NCBI GenBank assembly: GCA_039938515.1
Contig: JBDUUL010000024.1
Coordinates: 62,001-126,000 of the forward strand
Source: Nitrososphaera sp.
GTDB taxonomy: Archaea > Thermoproteota > Nitrososphaeria > Nitrososphaerales > Nitrososphaeraceae
Reading direction: 5' to 3'
DNA: 64,000 nt
Shown here: in pieces, positions 25,213 through 33,725 of the stretch
Numbering within the stretch: position 1 is the first letter of the stretch
Layout: each line of letters begins with the position of its first letter
Notes under the pieces: generated by a model
Seen by the model: only the letters and a program-made list of their open reading frames with translations
Database searches by the model: none
What the model was told of the DNA's origin: nothing
Translations under genes and position numbers: made by a program

Positions 25213-26745
25213 ATGGACAAGATAGTAGTACTTGACTTTGGCTCACAGTACAGCCACCTTATCTGCAGGCGGATAAGGGAGGCAAACGTCTACTGCGAGC
25301 TTCTGCCATACAACACGCCTCTGAAGGTAATCAAGGAGATCAATCCAAGTGGCATCATACTATCCGGAGGCCCTGCAAGCGTCTATGCGCAAGGCGCGCC
25401 CAAGCCGGACAATGGCATCTTTGCGATGGACAAGCCGATTCTTGGGATCTGCTATGGCCACCAGGTCCTTGTGGACAGCTTCGGAGGCAAGGTGAAAAAG
25501 GCCGCGACAAAGGAGTTCGGGCGCGCGGGCCTGAAGATTGACGACGGGTCAGACCTATTCAAAAGCGTTGGGCAGAACATCAACTGCTGGATGAGCCACG
25601 GCGATGCGGCCGAGCAGCTGCCCGAGGGCTTCAAGGTGCTTGCGCACACGGACAGCTCTTTTTCGGCTGCGATTGGAAACCCGGCCAAGAAATTCTACGG
25701 AATCCAGTTCCACCCTGAGGTGGTGCATACGGACAAGGGCACGCAGATTCTGAAGAACTTTGCGCAGCAGATTAGTGGCGCCAAGCCGGACTGGGACATG
25801 GAGAGCTTTATCGAAAATGCGATCCAGGAAATCCGCAGCCAGGTGGGAGATGAAAAGGTGCTTGCCGCCGTAAGCGGCGGCATTGATTCAACAACCGTAG
25901 CGGCCCTGATGCACAGGGCAATTGGCAGCAACCTCAGGTGCCTGTTTGTGAACCACGGCCTGCTGAGGCAGGACGAGGAAAATGAAGTGTTGAAGCTGTT
26001 CCGCGACCACCTTGGGATAGAAGTCATTTACGCGGACGCGGAGAAGCAGTTCCTTGACAAGCTCAAGGGGGTTGCGGACCCGGAGCAAAAGCGCAAGATA
26101 ATCGGAGAAGAGTTTGCCCATGTCTTTGCTGACGTGGTAAAGAAGGAAGGGCCTTTCCAGTGGCTTGCACAGGGCACGCTGTATCCCGACGTGATTGAAA
26201 GCGGCGTGTCAAAGGGGCCGGCGGCGGTGATAAAGACCCACCACAACGTGGGAGGCCTTCCCAAGTGGCTGCAGCTCAAGGTTATCGAGCCGTTACGCTA
26301 CCTGTACAAGGACGAGGTGCGCAAGGCTGCAAGACTTCTTGACGTGCCGGATGAACTGTTAAAGAGGCACCCGTTCCCCGGGCCCGGCCTTGCCGTCAGG
26401 ATTATCGGCGAGGTCACGCCGGAAAAAACTAGGGTATGCAAGATGGCAAGCAAGATTGTCGAGGACGAGCTTCGCATTGCGGGGTGGTACGACAAGGTGT
26501 GGCAGGCTTATGCGGCAGTAGGGGACGACAGGGCCGTTGGGGTGCTTGGAGACGAGCGGGTGTACGGGCACATTGTGATGATAAGGGTTGTCGAGTCGGT
26601 CGACGCCATGACCGCGGACTGGTCCAGACTGCCATACGAAGTCATTGAGAAGATGAGCAACAGGATAACGAACGAAGTTGAAGGCGCAACGTGGGTAACG
26701 TACGCTGTGTCAAGCAAGCCACCGGCGACGATCGAGCCTCAATAA
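25213..26745 (+). CDS. guaA: GMP synthase (glutamine-hydrolysing), fused form
   Basis: Converts XMP to GMP. Class I glutamine amidotransferase domain with Cys80 in GICYGHQ and the His167/Glu169 pair in FHPEV; ATP-pyrophosphatase domain with SGGIDST (221-227); C-terminal dimerisation domain with RHPFPGPGLAVRIIGE. 510 residues in one chain, unlike euryarchaea that encode the two halves separately. Confidence 0.95.
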   Translation: MDKIVVLDFGSQYSHLICRRIREANVYCELLPYNTPLKVIKEINPSGIILSGGPASVYAQGAPKPDNGIFAMDKPILGICYGHQVLVDSFGGKVKKAATKEFGRAGLKIDDGSDLFKSVGQNINCWMSHGDAAEQLPEGFKVLAHTDSSFSAAIGNPAKKFYGIQFHPEVVHTDKGTQILKNFAQQISGAKPDWDMESFIENAIQEIRSQVGDEKVLAAVSGGIDSTTVAALMHRAIGSNLRCLFVNHGLLRQDEENEVLKLFRDHLGIEVIYADAEKQFLDKLKGVADPEQKRKIIGEEFAHVFADVVKKEGPFQWLAQGTLYPDVIESGVSKGPAAVIKTHHNVGGLPKWLQLKVIEPLRYLYKDEVRKAARLLDVPDELLKRHPFPGPGLAVRIIGEVTPEKTRVCKMASKIVEDELRIAGWYDKVWQAYAAVGDDRAVGVLGDERVYGHIVMIRVVESVDAMTADWSRLPYEVIEKMSNRITNEVEGATWVTYAVSSKPPATIEPQ

Positions 26746-26827
26746 AAATAGAGATCCCCCCTTTTGTGCGGGAAAATCCGCGTATTCTCGTAAAGCTTAG
26801 GTACATAGCATAGCAGCAAATGCGGCA

Positions 26828-26965
26828 GTGAAATCGCTATTTCTGACAGGCTATGGGCTGTCGGTAAGGGTACAGAATACGAGGCTAGTATTCAGGCAGG
26901 GCAGCAATGACCCGTTTGGTAAAGAAAAACCGGAAGTGCTGGAGAGGCTGTCTGCGTATCCTTGA
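26828..26965 (+). pseudogene. Truncated Cas1-like N-terminal fragment
   Basis: A 45-codon frame from GTG 26828: it begins MKSLFLTGYGLSVRVQNTRL, then VFRQGSNDPFGKEKPE, then a stop. The G(Y/F)G.S..V....L.F pattern followed by DPF is, from memory, that of the N-terminal beta-domain of Cas1 integrases in archaea. The catalytic C-terminal domain is absent; the sequence meets an HTH fragment in opposite orientation at about 26960. No CRISPR array is visible here. Family assignment is from memory and not certain. Confidence 0.45.
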
Positions 26966-27083
26966 TACACCTAGCAACAGTTCTCTCATCCTAACCAAGC
27001 TCCCTTGCTACCTTGGTGTAGCTCAGGTGAAGTTGGTAGACTTCCCGGATTTTATTTTTCATTTCGACGGTAAGTGTCCCCAT
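26960..27083 (-). pseudogene. HTH DNA-binding fragment with internal stop
   Basis: From ATG 27083: MGTLTVEMKNKIREVYQLHL, then SYTKVARELG, a TAG stop at 26991, then DERTVARCIKD in the same frame. Removing the stop gives a full helix-turn-helix of the resolvase/transposase type. The first helices resemble the N-termini of the HTH/coiled-coil proteins at 38559 and 49501 (IRDMY...EIAKELG). Interpreted as a dead copy of a related gene. Confidence 0.5.
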
Positions 27084-27119
27084 TAGCTCTTCACACGGAC
27101 CCCAATGCTGGCATGTGGG

Positions 27120-27335
27120 TCAGTATGTAGTAGTTACCAAGCTAGACGCAGCTATAAGCATTCGTGACGATTCATCTGCATGATTCAACGGCGTTAGTGA
27201 GACGCTCCATTTCATGTTCGAACGGCTTTGACTCCCGGTTACATTAAGCGTCATAGCTTTGATTAATGGCAAATTGCTGCAAACGCAAGCAGGTAGCGAC
27301 TGGTGTGCTAGTTTCAACTGATAGCAATGTGCCAA
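27120..27335 (-). CDS. Possible small protein or secreted-protein remnant
   Basis: 71-codon frame from a TTG, with later ATG codons. The C-terminal part (IKAMTLNVTGSQSRSNMKW, then SVSLTPLNHADESS) looks like an extracellular beta domain, but no signal peptide or family is seen. Lies 31 bp downstream of the small membrane protein on the same strand. Confidence 0.3.
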   Translation of the reverse strand: MAHCYQLKLAHQSLPACVCSNLPLIKAMTLNVTGSQSRSNMKWSVSLTPLNHADESSRMLIAASSLVTTTY

Positions 27336-27366
27336 AGTGCAGGATACGCTAGGTGTCCCACCTATC

Positions 27367-27600
27367 TCACCTTAATGCCCTATTTGCTTTCCTAATCCGT
27401 CTGATAGATAATATGCCCATAATTAGCGCCACTCCACAACCTATCAAGACTGCAGAAATGAATGGGTCAGGAGCTGATGCAGCATGGGAACCGCCGCAAA
27501 CCGTTCCCGGTCCTCCAATGCATACATTAGGCAGAGTTTGGTTTCCGCCATACAAATCGCTAGCCAAGACGATTGAAAACAGGGCTGATAGGGCAATCAA
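27367..27600 (-). CDS. Small secreted/anchored protein
   Basis: 77 residues. N-terminal hydrophobic signal (MIALSALFSIVLASDLYG), a short Cys/Gly/Pro loop (CIGGPGTVCGG, possible disulfide), then a C-terminal TM helix (FISAVLIGCGVALIMGILSI) and basic tail RRIRKANRALR. Typical of small thaumarchaeal surface proteins. Divergent from the propeller gene at 27675. Confidence 0.55.
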   Translation of the reverse strand: MIALSALFSIVLASDLYGGNQTLPNVCIGGPGTVCGGSHAASAPDPFISAVLIGCGVALIMGILSIRRIRKANRALR

Positions 27601-27674
27601 TCACAGTAATTATGTTTTACATAGTTATAGACTTCTCGCAAGCTTCATTTCTATGTCCTGGCGCTCTCGCAATT

Positions 27675-28895
27675 ATGCCTCAAGGCAATCCCTTAACAGC
27701 TGCGGTGGTTGCGGGTCTTTTGCGAGTAAGGATGAACTGGAAGCAAGCACTACTTGCAGTACTGGCGTCCCTCTCGGTGATTGCTTCTTTCAATATTGCA
27801 TATGCTCTGCAAATTCCAATGAAAATCGAGAGGTCATTTCCTTTCGGTTCAATTCTTAATGTATATGATGTTGGTATCGATTCAAACTCCGGTCTGCTAT
27901 TTTTCAGTGATGATGACAATCACGCATTAGTCGCGATCGACATGAAAGAAAATCATACCAAGAGTATTGCAATAGGTGGATATCCGTATCGGATTGCGGT
28001 CAACCCTGCAACGAATAAGGTATACGTCACACATGCTTGCAATTGCCAAGCGGGTTATTCGGTCAGTGTAATAGATTTCTCAAAGGGGTTTAACGGCTCG
28101 AAGGTAGTTCAGATTGAGAATGCAAGCATACCGTACTCAAGGATAGCCGTGAACCAGAATACGAATCGAGTGTACGCCACCTCATCCGATTCCATTACCG
28201 TTATCGATGGCTCTGCCGACAGGGCAATAGGCATTATCAATGTCCCTGCATCGGACGTCGCTGTAAACTATAACACGAATACTATCTACGCAATTGACAA
28301 CAATGATACACTTTACAAGATTGACGGCTTAACAAACGCAATAATTTCAAGAATTACAGTTGGGAGTACCAGCTACTCAAATACCTCGCAGTCATGGAGC
28401 ACAGTTAGACCGTTCATGCTGGCAGTAAATCCAAATACAAACGTCGCATATTTGCTAAATTCCATAGATTCGTCAGCGCAGCAAGGTGAGTTTTCTCTTT
28501 CCCAGTATCACTTGATGGCAGTTAACGGTAGTTCAAACACGATCATAAACCCAAGTATCACCGTGATAAGCGGATTGAATACTGAACTCAGCATGAATCC
28601 GAACAACAACCGGCTTTACGTTATTCAAGGTGATAGCGAAATACTGACGCTTGACGGGAGGACAAATCAACTCGCATATGCACTGGCAAATCCTGTGCCC
28701 CCCTACTATAGAGGGGTGGTTATTGATACCTCGACGAACAAATTGTACATTCATAGTCAAACAGGCATATTCCAAATATCAGACAGCGGAATTGCGGCGC
28801 CTGAATTCGAGTCATTTCCCTTAGCAATTGCATTTGCTTCAGCAGTTATGACTATACTAATATTGCAAAAGCACAGAAAGTCAGAGCGAAAATAA
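27675..28895 (+). CDS. Secreted beta-propeller surface protein with PEF-type C-terminus
   Basis: 406 residues from ATG 27675. The N-terminus MPQGNPLTAAVVAGL is shared with the protein at 29234. A signal helix follows (about 20-40), then repeated blades of the YVTN/Vgb type with repeats such as PYRIAVNPATNKVYVTH, SRIAVNQNTNRVYATS and PFMLAVNPNTNVAYLL. The C-terminus is PEF, a hydrophobic helix and a basic tail (KHRKSERK), resembling archaeosortase-type sorting signals. An upstream extension to 27573 overlaps the divergent gene and is rejected. Confidence 0.75.
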   Translation: MPQGNPLTAAVVAGLLRVRMNWKQALLAVLASLSVIASFNIAYALQIPMKIERSFPFGSILNVYDVGIDSNSGLLFFSDDDNHALVAIDMKENHTKSIAIGGYPYRIAVNPATNKVYVTHACNCQAGYSVSVIDFSKGFNGSKVVQIENASIPYSRIAVNQNTNRVYATSSDSITVIDGSADRAIGIINVPASDVAVNYNTNTIYAIDNNDTLYKIDGLTNAIISRITVGSTSYSNTSQSWSTVRPFMLAVNPNTNVAYLLNSIDSSAQQGEFSLSQYHLMAVNGSSNTIINPSITVISGLNTELSMNPNNNRLYVIQGDSEILTLDGRTNQLAYALANPVPPYYRGVVIDTSTNKLYIHSQTGIFQISDSGIAAPEFESFPLAIAFASAVMTILILQKHRKSERK

Positions 28896-28926
28896 TTCCA
28901 TTTGGAGAACGCAAGAAATCAACTGA

Positions 28927-29094
28927 CTATTCAACGATATAGGATATTCGTTTGGGCGAGAGCAGGCAATCAGGGCAGACACAAGCATTTGTGTCTATCA
29001 CTGACGAACGTTGAATATCAGGATCTTTGCACCAACATTGCAAAGTGTCAAAGCAAACAAATTCCTCGGTACATCTCACACACTGCTTGAGCAT
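28927..29094 (-). CDS. Cysteine-rich CWC-type small protein
   Basis: A 55-residue frame from ATG 29094: MLKQCVRCTEEFVC, LQCWCKDPD, ACVCPDCLLSPKR. The order CxxC..F.C...CWC...C.CP.CL is that of the cysteine-rich CWC family, small zinc-binding proteins known mainly from bacteria. No overlap with other genes. Function unknown. Confidence 0.65.
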   Translation of the reverse strand: MLKQCVRCTEEFVCFDTLQCWCKDPDIQRSSVIDTNACVCPDCLLSPKRISYIVE

Positions 29095-29233
29095 GCGATG
29101 GTAATCAGGTTGGTGCCCTTATGTTTTTTGCATAAGAAAACCTGCTTTCTTGGAATCCAGTCTCAAAAGAAGATTTTGCATTAGGACTTATCACTCGCAA
29201 GATTCAATTCTATCACCTTTCAATAACGCAGTT

Positions 29234-30211
29234 GTGCCTAAGGGTAACACCTTGACTGCTGCGGTGGTTGCTGGTTTGACAGCAGGAATTATGTTCATTG
29301 TTGCAATTGGAATACTTTCACCGACCTTACAAATGCCCGCAGAACAAGACTATTCCAAGGTTTCCATAAGTGGCGTAAATGACACCTACTTAGTCAATCA
29401 AGAGGTTCACTTTGCGGCAAGCGTTGAAGGGTATGGGCTTAGCTGCTTCACAGGACATGCTTATGTCAGGCCTTATAATGGTACAAAATCAATAGCGGGT
29501 GATTCGTACTTTTCACCATCATGCGCTGCTAATGAAAAGCCGAACCGTTATGCATTGGGCATTTTTGGAATGAACCAGCATGGCTTTACTATTAGCCAGC
29601 CGGGGAACTATACACTCGTAGTGACGTTTGGAAATGCAATGGCTGAGAAGAACTTTGTGGTAACCAAAGCAACAGTGGGTTCAAACGCTGGCGTTTCACA
29701 GATTGATTTGGCACGGAGTCAGCTTTGCGTAAATCCGTATCATGAAAACGCATTTTCCAATAGCAGCATATTGACAATTCGCACTCCTGTCTTTCTCATG
29801 AATGAGGGACAGTCCGCAATGATATGTCTGCAATACCATCCAGATTCAGGACCTTCAGGTAATCTGAATGGTGACACCGGAGTCTTTACAAGCAATGCAA
29901 CTGATCCCAATCCGACAAATAAGGTCCATGTCACAGGCAAAGTCTTGAACGTGACTGCTTCAGGAGCGTTCTCGATTTACAATCTGACATCTGACAGCAA
30001 CTCAAAGGGAGTATATCGTATACTAGTTGACTCATTCTGCGCAGGTCTGCCATTAGCTGTTGGATACAACTCAACAAGTGAAATTGACCAATCTCAATTT
30101 TCTTGGTTAGAGGGGACTTACACTTGTGCGTCTATGTCGGGTTACTGGAGCGTGACTGGCACAACTGGATTGGAAGTTCAAGGGTATTCACTAAATGCAA
30201 CGCAACAGTAA
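29234..30211 (+). CDS. Secreted protein sharing N-terminal motif with neighbour
   Basis: 325 residues from GTG 29234, chosen because VPKGNTLTAAVVAGL aligns with MPQGNPLTAAVVAGL at the start of the preceding propeller gene. A signal helix (GIMFIVAIGILSPTL) is followed by an extracellular domain with many N-glycosylation-type sites and several Cys. Strand patterns such as VHFAASVEGYGLSC and GNYTLVVTFGN suggest Ig-like domains. No C-terminal anchor is obvious. Unknown function; surface protein. Confidence 0.7.
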   Translation: MPKGNTLTAAVVAGLTAGIMFIVAIGILSPTLQMPAEQDYSKVSISGVNDTYLVNQEVHFAASVEGYGLSCFTGHAYVRPYNGTKSIAGDSYFSPSCAANEKPNRYALGIFGMNQHGFTISQPGNYTLVVTFGNAMAEKNFVVTKATVGSNAGVSQIDLARSQLCVNPYHENAFSNSSILTIRTPVFLMNEGQSAMICLQYHPDSGPSGNLNGDTGVFTSNATDPNPTNKVHVTGKVLNVTASGAFSIYNLTSDSNSKGVYRILVDSFCAGLPLAVGYNSTSEIDQSQFSWLEGTYTCASMSGYWSVTGTTGLEVQGYSLNATQQ

Positions 30212-30265
30212 CTTTGTTTTTTAAACAAGAAATCTGCCAGTTACTTGCGATGTGTCATGATGCAG

Positions 30266-30403
30266 TTAGTCACTATCAGGAAGCCAGCCTTTCCCATCGC
30301 ATGTCATGCACTTTGCTATTTGTGCTGGATTCAAAAGCCGAGCTGATGGACCACCTCCTGATAGCAGTCCAGTGCCTAGGCATTTAGGACATAGTTTTGG
30401 CAT
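30266..30403 (-). CDS. Very small DnaJ-type zinc-finger protein
   Basis: A 45-residue frame from ATG 30403: MPKLCPKCLGTG, a Gly/Ser/Pro loop, then NPAQIAKCMTCDGKGWLPD. The CxxCxGxG and CxxCxGxG pairs are the two halves of a DnaJ-type zinc centre, here as a free-standing protein without a J domain. Strong motif spacing makes it very likely real. Role could be protein binding or metal handling; unknown. Confidence 0.7.
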   Translation of the reverse strand: MPKLCPKCLGTGLLSGGGPSARLLNPAQIAKCMTCDGKGWLPDSD

Positions 30404-30459
30404 TACGAGTTATTGCAATTTCAAAGACTTAAAGTGACTGTCGAGACCCTACATGATCT

Positions 30460-30633
30460 TTCAGGACGTGTACGTTCAAAAACAGGTTCAAGAGGTCTGA
30501 TGGTTTGTCGATGTGTCAGGAAATAACTATTGCCTAGATTCGCGCTCAAATGTTAACATGGCACTGTGCTCACGATGTCTAAAGGAATGCGTCGATTTTC
30601 TGTCTTACGCATCAGATACTAGTTCTGTGTTGG
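30460..30633 (+). pseudogene. Decayed small gene, homologous to sequence at 46525
   Basis: In one frame, with a TGA inside, the sequence reads MIFQDVYVQKQVQEV, stop, WFVDVSGNNYCLDSRSN, then CSRCLKECVDFL. About 60 nt around GATGTGTCAGGAAAT are clearly shared with 46530-46600, where the same frame reads WNVHVSGNHHCKNTRSN. Both look like remnants of one small cysteine-containing gene. Confidence 0.4.
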
Positions 30634-31968
30634 CTAAGGAGAAACAGTCACAGAATAATACGCATTATGAGCAAATGCCGTTTTGAACCCTGTAAGCGAT
30701 GTCGAGGTGGTGTCTATCCTCCACGCGTGTGTTGAGGTATTGGAATTGAAATAAACATATGCTGCAATGGAAGGCATGGAATTCTGCATGGAAGTTGCGG
30801 CGTCGACGAACCAAGCAGATTTCAAGTTGCCGCCGTCTCCGGCTTCTATAGTTCCAGTTTCGGCTATCATTATAGGCTTGGTCGCCTTGTAATCATTGTA
30901 TACGCTCTGGAAGATGCTGGATGTCATTACCCACGGCGAAGGATCCCTATTGTACCCGTCTATGCCAACCCAGTCCACATATGCGTCTCCAGGATAGTAA
31001 TTCTTCCAGTTGTTCCAAGAATCGCGTGGAACACTGCCGGCATTAGGCGTCCATACCCAAATTACATTGGTTGCGCCTTGAGCAATGAATAGGTCATGGA
31101 TGTGTTTGTAAGCGGCGATAAAGTTTGAAGGACCGGTCGATGAACCACCATTGTGCGAGCCATCGATAGCAGGAATCCAGTTGCCATTCATCTCTGAGCC
31201 CCATCTGAGAAATACGTGTTTACCTTGTTGTTTGAACACATTGGCATAAGCCTTCAGACCTGTATCGTAACTGCCAGATATTATGGAGGTGAGAAGAGGA
31301 GTGGTCCCAGGCATATCCCATGTGATAAGAGGGATATGACCGGTTGCAAAGTCGTTGCTCATAATATTTGAAAGATCAACGCCGACGGTCTGAAGTCCAC
31401 TGTAGAAGTGCTGGTTAATGACCACTGACCTGCCAAGCTGGCCCTCAAAATGCGAAATTCCGCTGTCATCGTAAGCCCCTAGCAGCACTCCTGTCGTCGG
31501 GACTAGTGTCCCACTGGGTCTGCTGGTTCCAGAGCTCCCGGATGGAATGTATTTCAAAGCCTCGTTAAGGTATACGTAATATGGAGAGGGAATATTATTC
31601 CAGTATACCACCCACATTTTGTCGGCAAGTCCGAGCTTGGTCGCAATCTTTTGAATGTCGTCCCCTGAAACTACCGTATAGTAGCTGTACGCCAAGTTAG
31701 TAGGCAAATACCAGAGCTGTTCATTCAAATAGACATAGTACGGAGAAGGAATATTGTTCCAAGTTGCAAGGAGCGTCTTGTCGGCAAGTCCGAGCTTGGT
31801 CGCAATCTTTTGAATGTCGTCGCCAGCGACCACGGTGTACCATAATGCACCAGGAGGCGCGGACGACCCAAGAGCGACAGGGATATGCGGCCAAAAGCTT
31901 GAAACGAGAATTCCTGCCATAACAGCCATTATAGGCACCTTGAAATTTCGCAAGAATGTTTTGTGCAT
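30634..31968 (-). CDS. Secreted LysM-LysM-GH26-like glycoside hydrolase
   Basis: 444 residues. Signal helix (about 11-34), two LysM modules (about 43-90 and 96-141; YTVV.GDDIQKIATKLGLAD in both), a Gly/Ser/Thr linker, then a (beta/alpha)8 domain like family GH26 (beta-mannanase-like). Predicted acid/base Glu259 (LRWGSEMNG) and nucleophile Glu370 (PIMIAETGT). LysM binds GlcNAc polymers, so the target may be bacterial cell-wall or chitin-like glycans plus a beta-mannan-type backbone. The two LysM copies share an exact 44-nt stretch (31618-31661 and 31775-31818, approximately), so they duplicated or converted recently. A dead paralogue lies at 49216. Probably acquired from bacteria. Confidence 0.82.
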   Translation of the reverse strand: MHKTFLRNFKVPIMAVMAGILVSSFWPHIPVALGSSAPPGALWYTVVAGDDIQKIATKLGLADKTLLATWNNIPSPYYVYLNEQLWYLPTNLAYSYYTVVSGDDIQKIATKLGLADKMWVVYWNNIPSPYYVYLNEALKYIPSGSSGTSRPSGTLVPTTGVLLGAYDDSGISHFEGQLGRSVVINQHFYSGLQTVGVDLSNIMSNDFATGHIPLITWDMPGTTPLLTSIISGSYDTGLKAYANVFKQQGKHVFLRWGSEMNGNWIPAIDGSHNGGSSTGPSNFIAAYKHIHDLFIAQGATNVIWVWTPNAGSVPRDSWNNWKNYYPGDAYVDWVGIDGYNRDPSPWVMTSSIFQSVYNDYKATKPIMIAETGTIEAGDGGNLKSAWFVDAATSMQNSMPSIAAYVYFNSNTSTHAWRIDTTSTSLTGFKTAFAHNAYYSVTVSP

Positions 31969-32680
31969 ATTTACTATAGATAAAGCTTATGTAAGAATAT
32001 ACTATGAACATCACTGACTCCGATATCCCAAGAACTGAAAGAGCAGCTAGAATATTAGTTCGGGCGCTCAAATTTTGCACGAACGATATCTTGTTTGAGC
32101 GCCTTTCTTGGAACAGGCGCGGCCATTTCAAAAAATTGCATTTCTGCAGTTTTCATAAAACCATAACCGACTAGACGCTGCTCACATTTGCCGTTAGAAG
32201 GCTCCCGGATTTAACAGACGGTAGGTGGATATCGACGAGGAAAACCCCTCCAAGCAGTTCTCTGGGTTTCTTTCACATCATCGCCACAGTCTCAGACTCG
32301 ATAGAGGTTGCACCATTTCCATTCAGAACAAAGAATAGCATGATAATGTTTCCAACAGGCTAGTTCGAAACTTTTGTCACACTTGAGGAGTTGAAATGGT
32401 TTGTAAGCTCAATCATTTCTAGCTCTAGAAAAATATTACGTCTTCTTATTCTTGTCCTCATTTCGTCTAGTTTGAAGTCTCTTCTGTACTCTTTAGCTTC
32501 GTAATCTTATACTTCACCATCTTCCGGTAACCATCTGACCTCCTGTAAAGTAATGCCGGGCTCTGTAAGGCATTCGCTCATACATAATGCTGTGAGCTGA
32601 GCATATACCGTTCTATCCGCGCACCTCAAGTACGCTGCACAACATTTTTTATTGGCTGGCAGGGCAGTCGCAGTTAACTG
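31969..32680. other. Long intergenic region with a stop-interrupted minus-strand frame
   Basis: No intact gene. On the minus strand from about 32590 to 32190 one frame is protein-like apart from about four stops: MSECLTEPGITLQEVRWLPE, then IELTNHFNSSSVTKVSN, then GNGATSIESETVAMM, then LGGVFLVDIHLPSV. This may be a decayed surface-protein gene or chance. A TATA box for 32681 (TTTTTATTGG, 32646-32655) closes the region. Confidence 0.4.
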
Positions 32681-32899
32681 ATGCACGCATCACTGACTGA
32701 GCAATCAGTAAAGATCCTTCAGCTTGTCGGCAGGAGACCGGGTATGAGGATTTCAGACATCGTCCTTCTGACCGGCGTGAATCTGATAGAGTTGCTCAAG
32801 ACGTTGGCGCAGCTGGAAGAAGGCGGTGCTGTGACGGTGGCTCTTGACAGCCCGACACAGAACTTCCTAGATTACAAGGTCTATCTGAAGCCTCGATGA
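32681..32899 (+). CDS. Small winged-helix DNA-binding protein
   Basis: 72 residues forming a single winged HTH: EQSVKILQLVGRRPGMRISD, VLLTGVNLIELLKTLAQLEE, then a beta wing GGAVTVALDS. TATA box 30 bp before the ATG. Probably a transcription regulator; no ligand domain. Target unknown. Confidence 0.7.
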   Translation: MHASLTEQSVKILQLVGRRPGMRISDIVLLTGVNLIELLKTLAQLEEGGAVTVALDSPTQNFLDYKVYLKPR

Positions 32900-33114
32900 T
32901 TGTAGTTGACGCCAGCTTGTTTCGGCCAGAGTAGGTATGTGCAGGTGTGTCGCGGTAATGCAAAGAAAGATCCCCCTTGCAACCCAGAAAGGATGCTTCC
33001 AATTCTTGACTCAGATAGTGTGCTTATCCAAGGCTTCCAGTATGCAGGTAATCTTGAAAACTTGTTAACCAACATATTATTAGAATGAGTGCAAACCTTT
33101 GCTATATCAAAAAT

Positions 33115-33468
33115 ATGAAAGGTGCAGCAAAAGACGTTGATTCGTACATAGCAACTGCTCCAAAAGAACTTCAAGCAAAACTTGAAGAACTTAGGGCGGC
33201 GATTAGGCAAGTCGCACCGGAAGCGACAGAAAGTATTAGCTATAGAATGCCTTTCTACAGTTACTGTGGTCGGCTTGCATGGTTTTCGCTCATGAAGAAT
33301 CACATTGGACTTTACCTGAGGCCGCCAATAGTGGAATTGCACAAAAAAGAGCTGGCAAATTATACAACTACCAAATCAGCGATCCACTTTCCGCTTGACC
33401 AGAAACTTCCAATTCCCCTAATCAAGAAGGTGGTAAAGGCTCGCATGAAAATGAATGCAGAAGAGTAG
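33115..33468 (+). CDS. DUF1801 (YdhG-like) protein
   Basis: 117 residues from ATG 33115. Features: DVDSYIATAPKELQAKLEELR, ATESISYRMPFYSY, MKNHIGLYLRPP, KSAIHFPLDQKLPIPLIKKVVKAR, matching the DUF1801 fold. The TATTATTAG at about 33074 fits transcription start just before 33115 better than the upstream ATG at 33085. The family may bind iron or small ligands; function not established. Confidence 0.8.
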   Translation: MKGAAKDVDSYIATAPKELQAKLEELRAAIRQVAPEATESISYRMPFYSYCGRLAWFSLMKNHIGLYLRPPIVELHKKELANYTTTKSAIHFPLDQKLPIPLIKKVVKARMKMNAEE

Positions 33469-33630
33469 AGAGCGTGTACACGGTGTAATCTTAAAGTGGT
33501 TTTTTGTCGTCATCTCAAACTGTAGCGTGCGTGCTCATGCATTAGCTGAAGTGCATGTGCGCATGGCAATCCTAAACTGATTATGGCACTCAGACCCTGC
33601 TAAACTTGTTATCCTTACTAGCCCTCGTCT

Positions 33631-33725
33631 GACCAATACAGATGCAATGAATGCGGCCCCTTGGCTATGAACACATCCATAGAAATGGAGTCTCAATATG
33701 CTTGAGGTGCGAAAAGAGAAAGTGA
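33631..33725 (+). pseudogene. Frameshifted small zinc-ribbon gene
   Basis: One frame reads DQYRCNECG up to about 33657; the +2-shifted frame from 33651 then reads RPLGYEHIHRNGVSICLRC and EKRK before a stop. Joined, they give CNEC...CLRC, a proper zinc ribbon, so a small indel near 33652-33658 broke the gene (or it is a sequencing error). No start codon precedes the first part. Confidence 0.4.
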
